Shown: positions 26,196-35,308, numbered from the stretch's first letter. The stretch is 64,000 nucleotides of DNA from Pontixanthobacter gangjinensis (GCF_009827545.1 NZ_WTYS01000001.1:705450-769449); one strand, 5' to 3'. The notes: generated by a model not told the origin, from the letters alone. Program-made: numbers and translations.

Positions 26196-26918
26196 TTAGT
26201 TGCTCTGGCGTTCTGCCCGGCGTGCAGTGCGGCGTTCTTGATGCTGGCTGCGCATTTCAGCGCGTGCTGCCTGACGTTCTGTTTCGGAAATCTGGCCGTC
26301 ATTATTGGCATCGGCTTTCTGGAACCGTGCTGCGACCGCCGCATTAAATTCGGCCCGGCTTACAGACTTGTCGCCATCGGTGTCAGCTTGACGGAGCATC
26401 GCCATGGCGCGGTTGCCCCGTCGGCCACCGCGTCCAGCCTGATCGCCGCCGCGTTTGCCGCGCCGTTCGGCACGCTCGCCGCCGCGATTAACCCGTCGCT
26501 CTGCACGTGCTTCACGCGCGGCGTTCATTTCGGTTTGCGAGACCCCGCCGCTATTGTCGGTGTCGAGCTCTTCGAACCGGCCTTCGCGGCGCCCGGCTCG
26601 CTTTGCTATCCGCTCTTCGCGGGCCGCGGTCATTTCGGCTTGGGTCACTTCGCCGTTTGAATCGGCATCCATCTTGGCAAAGCGCGCTACATTGCGGGCT
26701 TCGCGGTCTGCTGAATTGATTGCGCCATCATTATTGGCGTCCATTCGGGCGAATGTTTTGGCAGCATGATCATTATGTTCGGCCAAGGTTACAATCTTGT
26801 CGCCATTTGCGTCCGGCCCATGATTGCCGCCATGATGCGCTGCAAAAGCGGTGCCGCCTGCCAGCGCAATTGCAGCTGCAGTCATGGACAAAGTCATTTT
26901 CTTGCTAAGTTTACGCAT
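26196..26918 (-). CDS. Secreted EF-hand calcium-binding protein with six loops
   Basis: A 240-residue protein with a signal peptide (TAAAIALAGGTAFA, cleaved near residue 27). Six 12-residue EF-hand loops are visible, starting at residues 36 (DANGDKIVTLAE), 60 (DANNDGAINSAD), 84 (DADSNGEVTQAE), 119 (DTDNSGGVSQTE), 179 (DTDGDKSVSRAE) and 203 (DANNDGQISETE). Between loops 4 and 5 lies an Arg/Gly-rich linker of about 40 residues. It probably binds Ca2+ in the periplasm. As first gene of the EF-hand > regulator > kinase group it may be an output or sensor partner of the two-component system. Confidence 0.88.
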   Translation of the reverse strand: MRKLSKKMTLSMTAAAIALAGGTAFAAHHGGNHGPDANGDKIVTLAEHNDHAAKTFARMDANNDGAINSADREARNVARFAKMDADSNGEVTQAEMTAAREERIAKRAGRREGRFEELDTDNSGGVSQTEMNAAREARAERRVNRGGERAERRGKRGGDQAGRGGRRGNRAMAMLRQADTDGDKSVSRAEFNAAVAARFQKADANNDGQISETERQAARAEMRSQHQERRTARRAERQSN

Positions 26919-27019
26919 TTTATATTCTCCAATCGCGAAAGATTGAGCTGCGGCGGCGACGTTCAGGGGGAGGGGGTAGTAGATGCCTCCGCAACTCGTG
27001 ATACCTTTCTAGCGGCTGA

Positions 27020-27069
27020 TTGTCGCACGAATATCCCGCAAAAGGGCAGAATTGTCGCACTTTGTCGCA
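27020..27069. promoter_or_regulatory. Three TTGTCGCA direct repeats upstream of the EF-hand/two-component operon
   Basis: TTGTCGCA occurs at 27020-27027, 27052-27059 and 27062-27069. The last two start exactly 10 bp apart and the first is 32 bp (about three helical turns) away, so all three face one side of DNA. They lie 100-150 bp upstream of the EF-hand start codon and about 57 bp past the cupin stop. On the operon strand the unit reads TGCGACAA. The spacing suits an OmpR-type regulator. Confidence 0.55.
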
Positions 27070-27125
27070 TAATTCAAAGGGCGTTCATACGTGCGCAAGC
27101 CGATTGTAGATGTGTGTGTTCCCGC

Positions 27126-27521
27126 TTAGCGAGATCGATGTTCGGTTCCTTGGCCGGCTGTTATAAAGATTGCCTCGGCTGGCCCCACAATATCTGCAGT
27201 ATGCCAAATGCCGGCGGGATTGATTGCATATTCACCAGCCGCCAGCGCTATTGTTTGCTGGCCATCATTTGTCTCTTGGATCAAAACTATTGAGCCGGAG
27301 ATACAGATCACCATTTCGCTACCGACAGGATGCATTTCCCACACATCCCAGCTTTCCGTGAAGCGGTGCAAGCTAACCAAACGCCCCTCTGCACCATCGC
27401 TTGCGTTCCGCTGGCCATAGGCTTTGTACCAATCCATACCGCTGAAGGCTGGTTGCACCTCTGACGTCGCGCCGAGCCCTAAATGGGCCCAGTTTTCAGC
27501 CAACTTATGCGGCCCATTCAT
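27126..27521 (-). CDS. Cupin domain protein
   Basis: A 131-residue single-domain protein. WDVWEMHPVGSEMVICISGSIVLIQE covers cupin motif 1, in which the metal-binding histidines are reduced to MHPVGSE (H-x3-E spacing), and GEYAINPAGIWHTADI is motif 2 with its His. The function is open: small cupins include isomerases, dioxygenases and sensors. The start has GGGAAT upstream, giving MNGPHKLAENWAHLG. The VOC gene lies 31 nt upstream on the same strand. Confidence 0.8.
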   Translation of the reverse strand: MNGPHKLAENWAHLGLGATSEVQPAFSGMDWYKAYGQRNASDGAEGRLVSLHRFTESWDVWEMHPVGSEMVICISGSIVLIQETNDGQQTIALAAGEYAINPAGIWHTADIVGPAEAIFITAGQGTEHRSR

Positions 27522-27552
27522 GATATTCCCCGTAGCTATTCTATAGCGAAAA

Positions 27553-27930
27553 TCACTTCGTCATGGTGAAGACATTCAGCTTGTTGCCATCTGGATCGCG
27601 GAAATATCCCGCATAGAAACCATCATCACCGCGCGGTCCGGGCTCGCCTTCGTCGCTGCCGCCATTGGCGATTGCAGCGTCATAAACCGCTTTGACCTTG
27701 TCGGTGCTATCCACTTGTAGCGCAGCCATCGTGCCGTTGCCGACTGTGGCTTTTTCGCCGTCAAACGGTTTGGTCGCGGCGATTCCTGGGGCGCCGCCCA
27801 TTTCACCCCAAGCAATGAAAGTGTCGAATTCCATCATCCGGCCAACGCCCATTACCTTGGCAATCGCATCATAAAATGCGGCCGCGCGCGGCAGATCATT
27901 GGTTCCTAGCGTCACATATCCCAGCATCAT
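27553..27930 (-). CDS. VOC (glyoxalase/bleomycin resistance) family protein
   Basis: A 125-residue single VOC domain: MMLGYVTLGTNDLPRAAAFY at the N-terminus, DTFIAWGEMGGAPGIA, a GD-rich turn and the C-terminal YFRDPDGNKLNVF strand that carries the conserved Glu/Asn-Asp position of the fold. No typical glyoxalase I Glu ligand set is evident, so the substrate is unknown. The start is chosen at the ATG preceded by GGGAGAA; an extension of eight residues is possible. Confidence 0.85.
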   Translation of the reverse strand: MMLGYVTLGTNDLPRAAAFYDAIAKVMGVGRMMEFDTFIAWGEMGGAPGIAATKPFDGEKATVGNGTMAALQVDSTDKVKAVYDAAIANGGSDEGEPGPRGDDGFYAGYFRDPDGNKLNVFTMTK

Positions 27931-27998
27931 ATTTCTCCCATTTGCGACTCGCAACAGAAGAACATTACTAGAACATAGTGCGAGTCACAAGTGGGGCA

Positions 27999-29816
27999 TC
28001 ATATTGGAGCGCAAGCGTTGTTGAGCCAAGCCAGCGCATCACCTTCCAAGTGCGGCGCGAGGGTTTCGCGGGTCTTGGCGTGGTAATCATTCCACCACTG
28101 CTTTTCCTCCGAAGTCAGCAGTGACAGATCGAGCATATTGCGCGCCATCGGCACCCAAGTCAGATTCTCGAAGCCGAGATAGCGGCCTTCAGCTCCTTCG
28201 ATTTCGCGTTTTTCAACCAGAACTAGGTTCTCGATGCGAATGCCAAATTCGCCGGTTTTATAATAGCCCGGCTCGTTCGAAAGAATCATTCCGGCGAACA
28301 ATTCCTGATGTGTGCCTGCCTGTCCTGCGGTAGGTTTGGCTATCCGCTGCGGCCCCTCATGCACGGCGAGGAAACTGCCGACACCGTGGCCTGTGCCGTG
28401 CGCATAATCGACACCCGCTTCCCACAGATATTGGCGGGCAAAGGCGTCCAATTGCGCGCCATTGGTGCCCTGCGGGAAGATAGCGCGGGCAATCTGGATA
28501 TGCCCTTTGAGTACGCGGGTGAAGCGGTCGCGCACTTCGGCGGTGGGTTCTGATTTGTTGCCTGGTCCGGCAATCCACACGGTGCGGGTAATGTCGGTCG
28601 TGCCATCAAGATATTGCCCGCCTGAATCGCATAGAAATACGCTGCCGGGCTCGATATCCCGATTGCTGTCTTCATCGACGCTGTAATGGCACAAGGCGCC
28701 GTTTGGACCGGAAGCAGAGATAGTGTCGAAGGATTGGTCTTTAAGAACGCCGGTCTGGTCACGGAATTCGCGCAATTTGGCTACTGCGCTGAGCTCAGTC
28801 TGGCCGCCTTTTGATGGTTCGTATGACAGCCAGTGGAGGAATTTTGCCACGGCTGCGCCATCCCGCGCCTGCGCATCGCGGTGCCCCTGCTGTTCAACAG
28901 GGTTCTTGATCGCTTTGGGCACAATCGCAGGATCGCGGATGGCAACAGGCGAAGCGCCGCCAGCTTCCAGCGCGTGATAGATCGCCGCGACACCATAATC
29001 AGGATCGACGGCAACAGTCTTGCCCGACAAGGTTCCGAGCGTGCCGGTGAAGTCAACTCGGTCACGAATGGTCACCGCATTGCCTAGGTGCTGTTCAAGC
29101 TCCGGTGTAATCTTTTCAGGTGCGATGAACAATTCGGCGGTCCCATCAGCATGCGCAATGAGGTAGGATAGTGCAACTGGCGTCCGGTCGACATCGCTGC
29201 CGCGAATGTTGAGCATCCAAGCAATAGAGTCGAGCGCAGAGATTACCGCCGCGTCAATCTCCTCGGCTTTCAGCCAGTCGGCGACTTGCGAGCGCTTTTC
29301 GGCGGAGGATTGGCCAGCATGTTCGTCGCCATGAATTACCGCAACAGCATTGGACGGCGCAGGGCGATCGGACCATACGGCGTCGACAGGATTGCTGTGC
29401 ACCGCAACCAGCTTAGCGCCCTTTTTTGCAAGCGCGGCAGTCAGGCTGTCAGCCCAGCCTTTGGTATGGAGCCATGCGTCGTAACCAATTCGCGCACCCT
29501 TGGTGACATTGGCGGCGAGCCATTTTGCGTGGGTCGTTTCAAGCGACGATTGATACTCAAACAGATTGCCATCGACCTGGTCGCGGACCTGAATGGTATA
29601 GCGTCCATCGGTGAACATCGCCGCGCCGTGGAGCAAGACTATTGCACTGCCGGCTGATCCCGCAAAGCCGGTTAGCCACTCGAGCCGCTGGGCGTAACCG
29701 CCTACATATTCGGACATATGTTCGTCCGAAATCGGCACGACAAATCCGTCGAGCTTCTGCCGTCTAAGCTCTTCGCGAAGGGCGGAAAGGCGGGCCTCAT
29801 GGGTTTGCATCAACAT
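27999..29816 (-). CDS. Xaa-Pro aminopeptidase (M24B)
   Basis: A 605-residue enzyme that removes N-terminal residues preceding proline. It has the long three-domain plan of the eukaryote-like aminopeptidase P: two N-terminal creatinase-type domains and a C-terminal pita-bread catalytic domain. The metal ligands are visible in order: Asp in LCDSGGQYLDGTTDITRT (two Asp), His in GTGHGVGSFL, Glu in LSNEPGYY and Glu in IRIENLVLV. The start MLMQTHEARL has AGGA 8 nt upstream. It is divergent from the prolyl oligopeptidase gene, 107 nt apart. Confidence 0.93.
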   Translation of the reverse strand: MLMQTHEARLSALREELRRQKLDGFVVPISDEHMSEYVGGYAQRLEWLTGFAGSAGSAIVLLHGAAMFTDGRYTIQVRDQVDGNLFEYQSSLETTHAKWLAANVTKGARIGYDAWLHTKGWADSLTAALAKKGAKLVAVHSNPVDAVWSDRPAPSNAVAVIHGDEHAGQSSAEKRSQVADWLKAEEIDAAVISALDSIAWMLNIRGSDVDRTPVALSYLIAHADGTAELFIAPEKITPELEQHLGNAVTIRDRVDFTGTLGTLSGKTVAVDPDYGVAAIYHALEAGGASPVAIRDPAIVPKAIKNPVEQQGHRDAQARDGAAVAKFLHWLSYEPSKGGQTELSAVAKLREFRDQTGVLKDQSFDTISASGPNGALCHYSVDEDSNRDIEPGSVFLCDSGGQYLDGTTDITRTVWIAGPGNKSEPTAEVRDRFTRVLKGHIQIARAIFPQGTNGAQLDAFARQYLWEAGVDYAHGTGHGVGSFLAVHEGPQRIAKPTAGQAGTHQELFAGMILSNEPGYYKTGEFGIRIENLVLVEKREIEGAEGRYLGFENLTWVPMARNMLDLSLLTSEEKQWWNDYHAKTRETLAPHLEGDALAWLNNACAPI

Positions 29817-29923
29817 AGAATTGGTCCTGAATTGCAATCGGTGCCGGTCATGCTAGTTCCGGCAACTTAGTTTCAACTGAACCCATTACCATATTCGCCG
29901 TAATTCAAACAGGGACATCCGCC

Positions 29924-32128
29924 ATGAGAATCACATCTGCAGCAGCAATTGCAATTGCAACAGCTACGATTGCCCCTGTGACATTGGCCACCCCGCTTTC
30001 TGCGCAGGATGCATCCCCAGCCGTTGCCAGCCCAACCAAGGACACCAGCTTGACCGAAAAAGCCATTCCCGCCCCGCCCGTCGCCGAAAAGCGCGAGCAT
30101 AGCTACACGCATCATGACATTACCATTTCCGACCCGTATCATTGGCTGAAGGATCAATCCTATCCCAAGATCGATGATGAAGATGTGCTCGGTTATGTGA
30201 AAGCGGAAAACGCTTGGTTCGAGCAGGAAATGGCGGATCGCAAGCCTTTGGTCGATACGCTGTTTGAGGAGCTGAAAGGCCGCGTCAAAGAAGACGACAG
30301 TTCGGTTCCGCAGAAAGACGGCGACTGGATGTATTGGACCGAAGTTGCCGAGGGTAAGGAATACCGCCTGTGGTACCGTGAACCTGTCGCTGGTGGTGAC
30401 AAGGAGTTGATGCTGGACGAAAACGCGCTGGCTGACGGCAAGGAATATTTCCGCCTCGGCACCTTCTCGGTCAGCGATAGCGGGCGTTATCTCGCCTATT
30501 CTTACGATGACAATGGCGCGGAACGGTACACGGGCCGAATCAAGGATTTGCAGACCGGCGATTTGCTCGACGATGTCATTCCCGAAACGCGCACCGGATT
30601 GGTTTGGGCGGCGAAAGACACGGTGCTGGTCTACGGTAAAGCCAATGAGAATTGGCGGGTTGATAATGTCCGTGTGCACACAATCGGCACTCCGGTTGAA
30701 GATGATGTGGAGATCTACACCGAGTCGGACATTGGTTTCAGCGTGGGCGCTGGCCTCTCGGCCGAGGAAGATTGGTTGATCATCGGCGCAGGCGACAATG
30801 AAACGAGCGAAGTCCGCTTGGTCCGCGCAGATAACCCCACTGGCGAACAGATTCTGGTGCGCGCGCGAGAGAAAGGCGTTGAATATTCGCTCGATATTCG
30901 CGGTGAGACTGTGTTCATCCACACCAATGACAATCACGTCAATTTCCGCCTTGCGACAGCCAAGCTTGCCGCGCCGGGTGAATGGACAACCAGCATCGCC
31001 GGGTCGGACGAGTTTTATCTGACCGGATTTGACCTGTTCAAGGATTTCTACGTGACCGAGGGCCGCCTAAACGGTCTCGATCAGGTGCAATTGCGGTCTT
31101 ACGATGATGCGGCGAAAGTCACCCCGATTGTATTCCCGGAGGACAGCTATTCCGCAGGTCTGTCGAACAACCCCGAATATGATGTCGATACGCTGCGATT
31201 GACATACGAGAGCATGGTCACTCCCGATTCGGTTTATGATTACCGTCTGTCCGATGCGAAGCTGGAACTGCTCAAACAGCAGGAAATCCCGAGTGGCTAT
31301 GACGCCTCGCTCTATGTCACTAAACGCGAAATAATCACCGGGCGTGATGGTACGCAGGTCCCGGTCAGCGTGGTCATGCGCAAGGACCGCGATGAAATGA
31401 ATGGCGGACCAAGCGGGCCGCTGCATCTTTATGCTTATGGCGCTTACGGCTATGCCGTGCCGCCGGGCTTTTCCGCTTCGCGCCTCAGCCTGCTCGATCG
31501 CGGCATGGCGTACGGCATCGCGCATATTCGCGGCGGCGATGATCTGGGCCGCAACTGGTATCTCCAAGGCAAGATGAACGAGCGGTGGAACACCTATAAT
31601 GACTTCGTCGATGTGGCGAAGGGGCTGGCGGCGCTTGGCTATACCGAAGAAGGGTCAATCAGCGCCAGCGGCGGTTCGGCTGGCGGCGAGTTGATGGGCG
31701 TGATCGTCAATACCAATCCACAGCTTTGGAAAGCCGTGGTGGCCGACGTTCCGTTCGTCGATGTGCTCAACACTATGCTCGACACCAGCCTACCACTGAC
31801 TCCGGGCGAGTGGCCCGAATGGGGCAATCCGATCGAGAGTAAGCAGGCGTTTGCTTATATCCTCAGCTACAGCCCGTATGACCAAGTGATCGCACAGGAT
31901 TATCCGCCGATGCTGGTCACTGCAGGTTTGAATGATCCGCGCGTGACATATTGGGAGCCTGCCAAATGGGTCGCCCGCTTGCGCGATATGAAGACCGACA
32001 ATAACGAGCTGTTGCTTAAGACCAATATGGGCGCCGGCCATGGCGGCAAATCGGGGCGGTTTACCGCGCTGTATGAGGCGGCGGAGGAATATGCGTTCCT
32101 GCTGAGCCATCACGGGATTGATGAGTGA
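29924..32128 (+). CDS. Secreted S9 prolyl oligopeptidase family protein
   Basis: A 734-residue protein with a signal peptide (ASITSAAAIAIATAT-like start, cleaved near PLSAQ, residue 28). An N-terminal seven-bladed propeller precedes an alpha/beta hydrolase domain. The triad can be placed at S585 (GGSAGGELMG), D671 (AGLNDPRVTYWEP) and H706 (GAGHGGKSGR). The HIRGGDDLGRNWY motif before the Ser is typical of the PtrB/prolyl oligopeptidase group. It should cut short peptides, in concert with the divergent Xaa-Pro aminopeptidase. Its stop overlaps the next start (GTGA). Confidence 0.94.
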   Translation: MRITSAAAIAIATATIAPVTLATPLSAQDASPAVASPTKDTSLTEKAIPAPPVAEKREHSYTHHDITISDPYHWLKDQSYPKIDDEDVLGYVKAENAWFEQEMADRKPLVDTLFEELKGRVKEDDSSVPQKDGDWMYWTEVAEGKEYRLWYREPVAGGDKELMLDENALADGKEYFRLGTFSVSDSGRYLAYSYDDNGAERYTGRIKDLQTGDLLDDVIPETRTGLVWAAKDTVLVYGKANENWRVDNVRVHTIGTPVEDDVEIYTESDIGFSVGAGLSAEEDWLIIGAGDNETSEVRLVRADNPTGEQILVRAREKGVEYSLDIRGETVFIHTNDNHVNFRLATAKLAAPGEWTTSIAGSDEFYLTGFDLFKDFYVTEGRLNGLDQVQLRSYDDAAKVTPIVFPEDSYSAGLSNNPEYDVDTLRLTYESMVTPDSVYDYRLSDAKLELLKQQEIPSGYDASLYVTKREIITGRDGTQVPVSVVMRKDRDEMNGGPSGPLHLYAYGAYGYAVPPGFSASRLSLLDRGMAYGIAHIRGGDDLGRNWYLQGKMNERWNTYNDFVDVAKGLAALGYTEEGSISASGGSAGGELMGVIVNTNPQLWKAVVADVPFVDVLNTMLDTSLPLTPGEWPEWGNPIESKQAFAYILSYSPYDQVIAQDYPPMLVTAGLNDPRVTYWEPAKWVARLRDMKTDNNELLLKTNMGAGHGGKSGRFTALYEAAEEYAFLLSHHGIDE

Positions 32129-32391
32129 GTATCAAGGAAATCGGATGGACAGGGATCGGCGCACTGATTTGTGCGCTGGTTTCTCTTGCTCTGATCATCT
32201 CGCTTTATGTGGGAAACGGTGAAGTTCTTTTATATAGCTTTCCCGTTCAAGTTGTTGGCCTACTTCTTCTGGCAGTGTCGGCTTATAGATCTAGGCGATG
32301 GTGGTTGCTCATCGCATTACCTCCGCTGGCGTTTCCTCTGATAACTTGGCTTTTGATATTCTATTCTTGTTCGCAAGGCGATTGCTTTTGA
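32125..32391 (+). CDS. Small hypothetical membrane protein
   Basis: An 88-residue protein with three predicted membrane helices: IGALICALVSLALIISLYV, LYSFPVQVVGLLLLAVSAY and WWLLIALPPLAFPLITWLL. No family recognised. It starts with GTG that overlaps the oligopeptidase stop (GTGA) and ends TTTTGA, overlapping the TTG start of the thioesterase. This coupling on both sides supports it as a real gene. It is less GC-rich by eye than its neighbours. Confidence 0.6.
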   Translation: MSIKEIGWTGIGALICALVSLALIISLYVGNGEVLLYSFPVQVVGLLLLAVSAYRSRRWWLLIALPPLAFPLITWLLIFYSCSQGDCF

Positions 32392-32792
32392 CCCAGCCCT
32401 TCCGCAAGATCTTCACCGCCGCGCCCGACCACATCGACGAGATGGGCCACGTCAACAATGCGGTGTGGGTCCAGTGGGTGCAGGATATGGCGACTGCGCA
32501 CTGGGATGCAGTGGCTGACCCTGCGCATGCTGCCGAGTTTGTCTGGCTCGTGACCCGGCACGAGATCGACTATCGCGGCAATATTGCGGCGGGCGAAAGT
32601 GTGACGGGTGAAACCTGGATTCCGGGTGAGGCGAAGGGCGCACAATCGGCTCGCCGGGTCGACTTCACCAATGACGCTGGCAAAGTCATCGTATCGGCTA
32701 AAACCATGTGGGCTATGCTCCACCGCGAAACCGGACGGCTGGCACGAGTGCGGCCTGAAGTGATCGCACCTTTCATTGTAAACCATGAGTAA
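32388..32792 (+). CDS. Acyl-CoA thioesterase (4HBT hot-dog fold)
   Basis: A 134-residue single hot-dog domain. FTAAPDHIDEMGHVNNAVWVQWVQDMA is the 4-hydroxybenzoyl-CoA thioesterase-like signature, with the catalytic Asp/Glu replaced by the DEMGHVNN motif, then HEIDYRGNIAAGESV. Substrate unknown; probably short or aromatic acyl-CoA. The start is taken as TTG at 32388, overlapping the stop of the membrane protein (TTGA) with AAGG 9 nt upstream. The stop overlaps the start of the oxidoreductase by 8 nt (ATGAGTAA). Confidence 0.85.
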   Translation: MTQPFRKIFTAAPDHIDEMGHVNNAVWVQWVQDMATAHWDAVADPAHAAEFVWLVTRHEIDYRGNIAAGESVTGETWIPGEAKGAQSARRVDFTNDAGKVIVSAKTMWAMLHRETGRLARVRPEVIAPFIVNHE

Positions 32793-34083
32793 TTCTATGA
32801 CCGCTTCCGCCATTTTCCAGCCTTTAAAATTGCCCAATGGCAGCACGGTTGCCAATCGTCTGTGCAAGGCCGCGATGGAGGAAAACCTCGCCGAGCAACC
32901 CGGTCAATACCCTGGCGAGCGGCTGTTCGCGCTTTACCGCGCATGGGCCGAGGGAGGGGTCGGCATGATCCTGACCGGCAATGTCATGGTCAGCCCGTCT
33001 TCTCTGACAGGGCCGGGCGGCGTCGTGCTCGAAGCTGGCACTAATCTCGAACCATTTAGGCAATGGGCTGAAATCGGCAAAGCGGGCGGTGCGCAAATGT
33101 GGATGCAGATCAACCACACGGGCCGCCAGATGTATAAAAATTTGGGCGAAGAGGCGGTGTCGCCGTCGGACAAGGCGCTCGATTTGGGCAAGCTGTCTTC
33201 GCTCTTCGCCGAACCTCGCGCCTTGGAAGAGGCTGAGATAGAAGCGATCATCCAGCGATTCGTCGACACGGCGGCGCTTGCGGAGGAAGCCGGGTTTGAC
33301 GGTGTTCAAATTCACTCGGCCCACGGATATCTTTCCAGCCAGTTCTTGTCTCCGTTGACCAATCAACGGACGGACCAATGGGGAGGCAGTCTGGAGAACC
33401 GTGCACGTTTCCTGCTGTCGATTGTCGAGCGGGTTCGCCAAAAAGTGAAGCTGTCTTTTGGCGTTTCGGTGAAGCTCAATTCGGCCGATTTCCAAAAGGG
33501 TGGTTTTGAGTTTGAAGATGCGCGCCAAGTGGTCGAATGGCTTGGTGGTCACGGCGTCGATTACGTCGAATTGTCGGGCGGCTCTTATGAAAGCCCTGCT
33601 ATGACCGGCTCGGGGACCGGCTCGGGGACAGGTTCGGGGACAGGAACCGAATCTGGCACATCGACTGGAAAGCGCGAAGCTTATTTCATCCAGTTCGCCC
33701 GAGACATCGCCAAGGTCGCCGAAATGCCGATAATGGTAACTGGCGGGATCACCAAACGCGCAGTCGCAGAGGATGCGCTGGCGCATGATGCGGCGGGGTT
33801 TGGTGTGGAGTTGCTGGGTATTGCCCGTGCCATGGCGTTCAATCCTGATTTGCCCAATGATTGGCGGGCGGGCCGTTCGCTCGAATTCGAAATGCCCGCG
33901 CCGACATGGTCGAACACCACATTTGCAGGACTTGCGACCATGGCTATCACCAAAGCGCAAATGGAACTGATGGCTCAGGGCAAGCCGGTGAAGCCGGATG
34001 TCTCGCCAATCCGCGCCATGTTGGCTGACCAATGGCGCACCGCGCGGCGGGCCAGAAATTACCGCAAGTGGCGCGCCGGCTAA
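32785..34083 (+). CDS. Old Yellow Enzyme family NADH:flavin oxidoreductase with internal Gly-Thr-Ser repeat
   Basis: A 432-residue FMN-dependent TIM-barrel enzyme. FMN and substrate site motifs are present: LPNGSTVANRLCKAAMEE at the N-terminus, QINHTGRQ, FDGVQIHSAHGYLSSQFLSP and TNQRTDQWGGSLENRARF in pieces, and the final phosphate-binding GGITKR. It lacks the iron-sulfur C-terminal extension. Between LSGGSYESPAM and KREAYF the loop is expanded by a run of TGSG units (about residues 274-294), encoded by a 12-bp tandem repeat. It ends the coupled four-gene set. Confidence 0.93.
   Translation: MSNSMTASAIFQPLKLPNGSTVANRLCKAAMEENLAEQPGQYPGERLFALYRAWAEGGVGMILTGNVMVSPSSLTGPGGVVLEAGTNLEPFRQWAEIGKAGGAQMWMQINHTGRQMYKNLGEEAVSPSDKALDLGKLSSLFAEPRALEEAEIEAIIQRFVDTAALAEEAGFDGVQIHSAHGYLSSQFLSPLTNQRTDQWGGSLENRARFLLSIVERVRQKVKLSFGVSVKLNSADFQKGGFEFEDARQVVEWLGGHGVDYVELSGGSYESPAMTGSGTGSGTGSGTGTESGTSTGKREAYFIQFARDIAKVAEMPIMVTGGITKRAVAEDALAHDAAGFGVELLGIARAMAFNPDLPNDWRAGRSLEFEMPAPTWSNTTFAGLATMAITKAQMELMAQGKPVKPDVSPIRAMLADQWRTARRARNYRKWRAG
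33604..33639 (+). repeat. 12-bp in-frame tandem repeat inside the Old Yellow Enzyme gene
   Basis: ACCGGCTCGGGG occurs twice exactly (33604-33615, 33616-33627) and a third time as ACAGGTTCGGGG (33628-33639), followed by degenerate copies to about 33669. It encodes (TGSG)3 plus TGTE, SGTS and TG in a surface loop. Confidence 0.85.
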
Positions 34084-34090
34084 GCCGCTG

Positions 34091-35209
34091 TTAGCTGGCT
34101 AGGACGTCTGCCACCGAGAGATACTCATAGCCTAATTCGTCCGCGACTGCTTTATACGTCACTTTGCCAGCGTGGACATTGAGCCCTTCGGCAAGATGTG
34201 GGTCGCGGCGCATCGCTTCTTTCCAGCCATCGCGGGCCATTCGCAAGGCGTGCGGCAAAGTCACATTGTTGAGCGCATAAGTGCTGGTCCGCGCGACCGC
34301 ACCGGGCATATTGGCGACGCAATAATGGACGATCCCGTCAACGGTGTAGGTCGGGTCGGCGTGAGTGGTCGCTTTCGACGTTTCGAAACAGCCGCCTTGG
34401 TCAATCGCAACATCGACCAGCACGGCGCCAGGCTTCATTTCTTTCAACAATTCGCGGGTGATGAGTTTCGGCGCAGCAGCACCGGGGATCAGTACCGCGC
34501 CAATAACCAAATCGGCTTGACGTACGGCGTCTTCCAGATTGGTCTTGTTGGAAAACCGCGTGCTGGCGCGTGCCTCAAAAAATGTGCCGACTTTCTCAAG
34601 CACTTCGGGATCGCGGTCGAGAATTTCGACATCGCCGCCGAGGCCAACCGCCATTTGTGCGGCGTTAAAGCCGACCACACCGCCGCCAATAACCACCACT
34701 TTGCCGGGAAGAACACCGGGTACGCCGCCAATCAACACACCGCGTCCGCCATGCGCTTTCTCCAAAGCCGTCGCGCCTGCTTGAATGCTCATCCGGCCTG
34801 CGACTTGGCTCATCGGCTTTAGCAGCGGCAAGCTGCCATTCGCGCCAGTTACGGTTTCATAGGCAATCGCGGTAACGCCCGATTTGACCAGATCTGCGGT
34901 TTGTTCGGGGTCGGGGGCGAGGTGAAGATAGGTGTACAGCAATTGGCCTTCGCGCAATTTGGCGCGTTCAACAGCTTGCGGCTCTTTTACCTTAACCACC
35001 ATTTCGCATTCGGCAAAAATCGGATCGGGGCCATCGACAATCTTCGCGCCTGCATCACGGTATTCGGCATCGGTCGCGCCAATCCCGAGGCCAGCGCCGC
35101 TTTCAATCCAAAGATCATGCCCGTTTGACGCAAGTTCACGCACACTCTCCGGCGTTAATCCGACACGGTATTCGTGATTCTTGATCTCTGCTGGGCAACC
35201 GATACGCAT
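34091..35209 (-). CDS. ald: Alanine dehydrogenase
   Basis: A 372-residue NAD-dependent enzyme interconverting alanine and pyruvate plus ammonia. Family marks: [20 protein letters not shown] at the start (catalytic Arg and Lys region), [14 protein letters not shown] [10 protein letters not shown], the NAD-binding loop [20 protein letters not shown], and [18 protein letters not shown]. The length equals the normal 370-372. GGAGA precedes the ATG by 6 nt. It is convergent with the oxidoreductase and divergent from the porin, with 171 nt before the porin start. Confidence 0.96.
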   Translation of the reverse strand: MRIGCPAEIKNHEYRVGLTPESVRELASNGHDLWIESGAGLGIGATDAEYRDAGAKIVDGPDPIFAECEMVVKVKEPQAVERAKLREGQLLYTYLHLAPDPEQTADLVKSGVTAIAYETVTGANGSLPLLKPMSQVAGRMSIQAGATALEKAHGGRGVLIGGVPGVLPGKVVVIGGGVVGFNAAQMAVGLGGDVEILDRDPEVLEKVGTFFEARASTRFSNKTNLEDAVRQADLVIGAVLIPGAAAPKLITRELLKEMKPGAVLVDVAIDQGGCFETSKATTHADPTYTVDGIVHYCVANMPGAVARTSTYALNNVTLPHALRMARDGWKEAMRRDPHLAEGLNVHAGKVTYKAVADELGYEYLSVADVLAS

Positions 35210-35308
35210 GGAATGTCTCCTTATGCAGACTAGTTACAAGTGAAACGATAATCGGGCAAGCGAAGTTCTTGGCCATGGCCTCGCCAAAGCGCGCCTCAAA
35301 TTTTTCAA

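Noticed and set aside
29873..30937. 354-codon open frame on the minus strand over the oligopeptidase gene
   Set aside because: It mirrors the S9 peptidase codons and shows no domain; the plus-strand gene has signal peptide and full catalytic triad.
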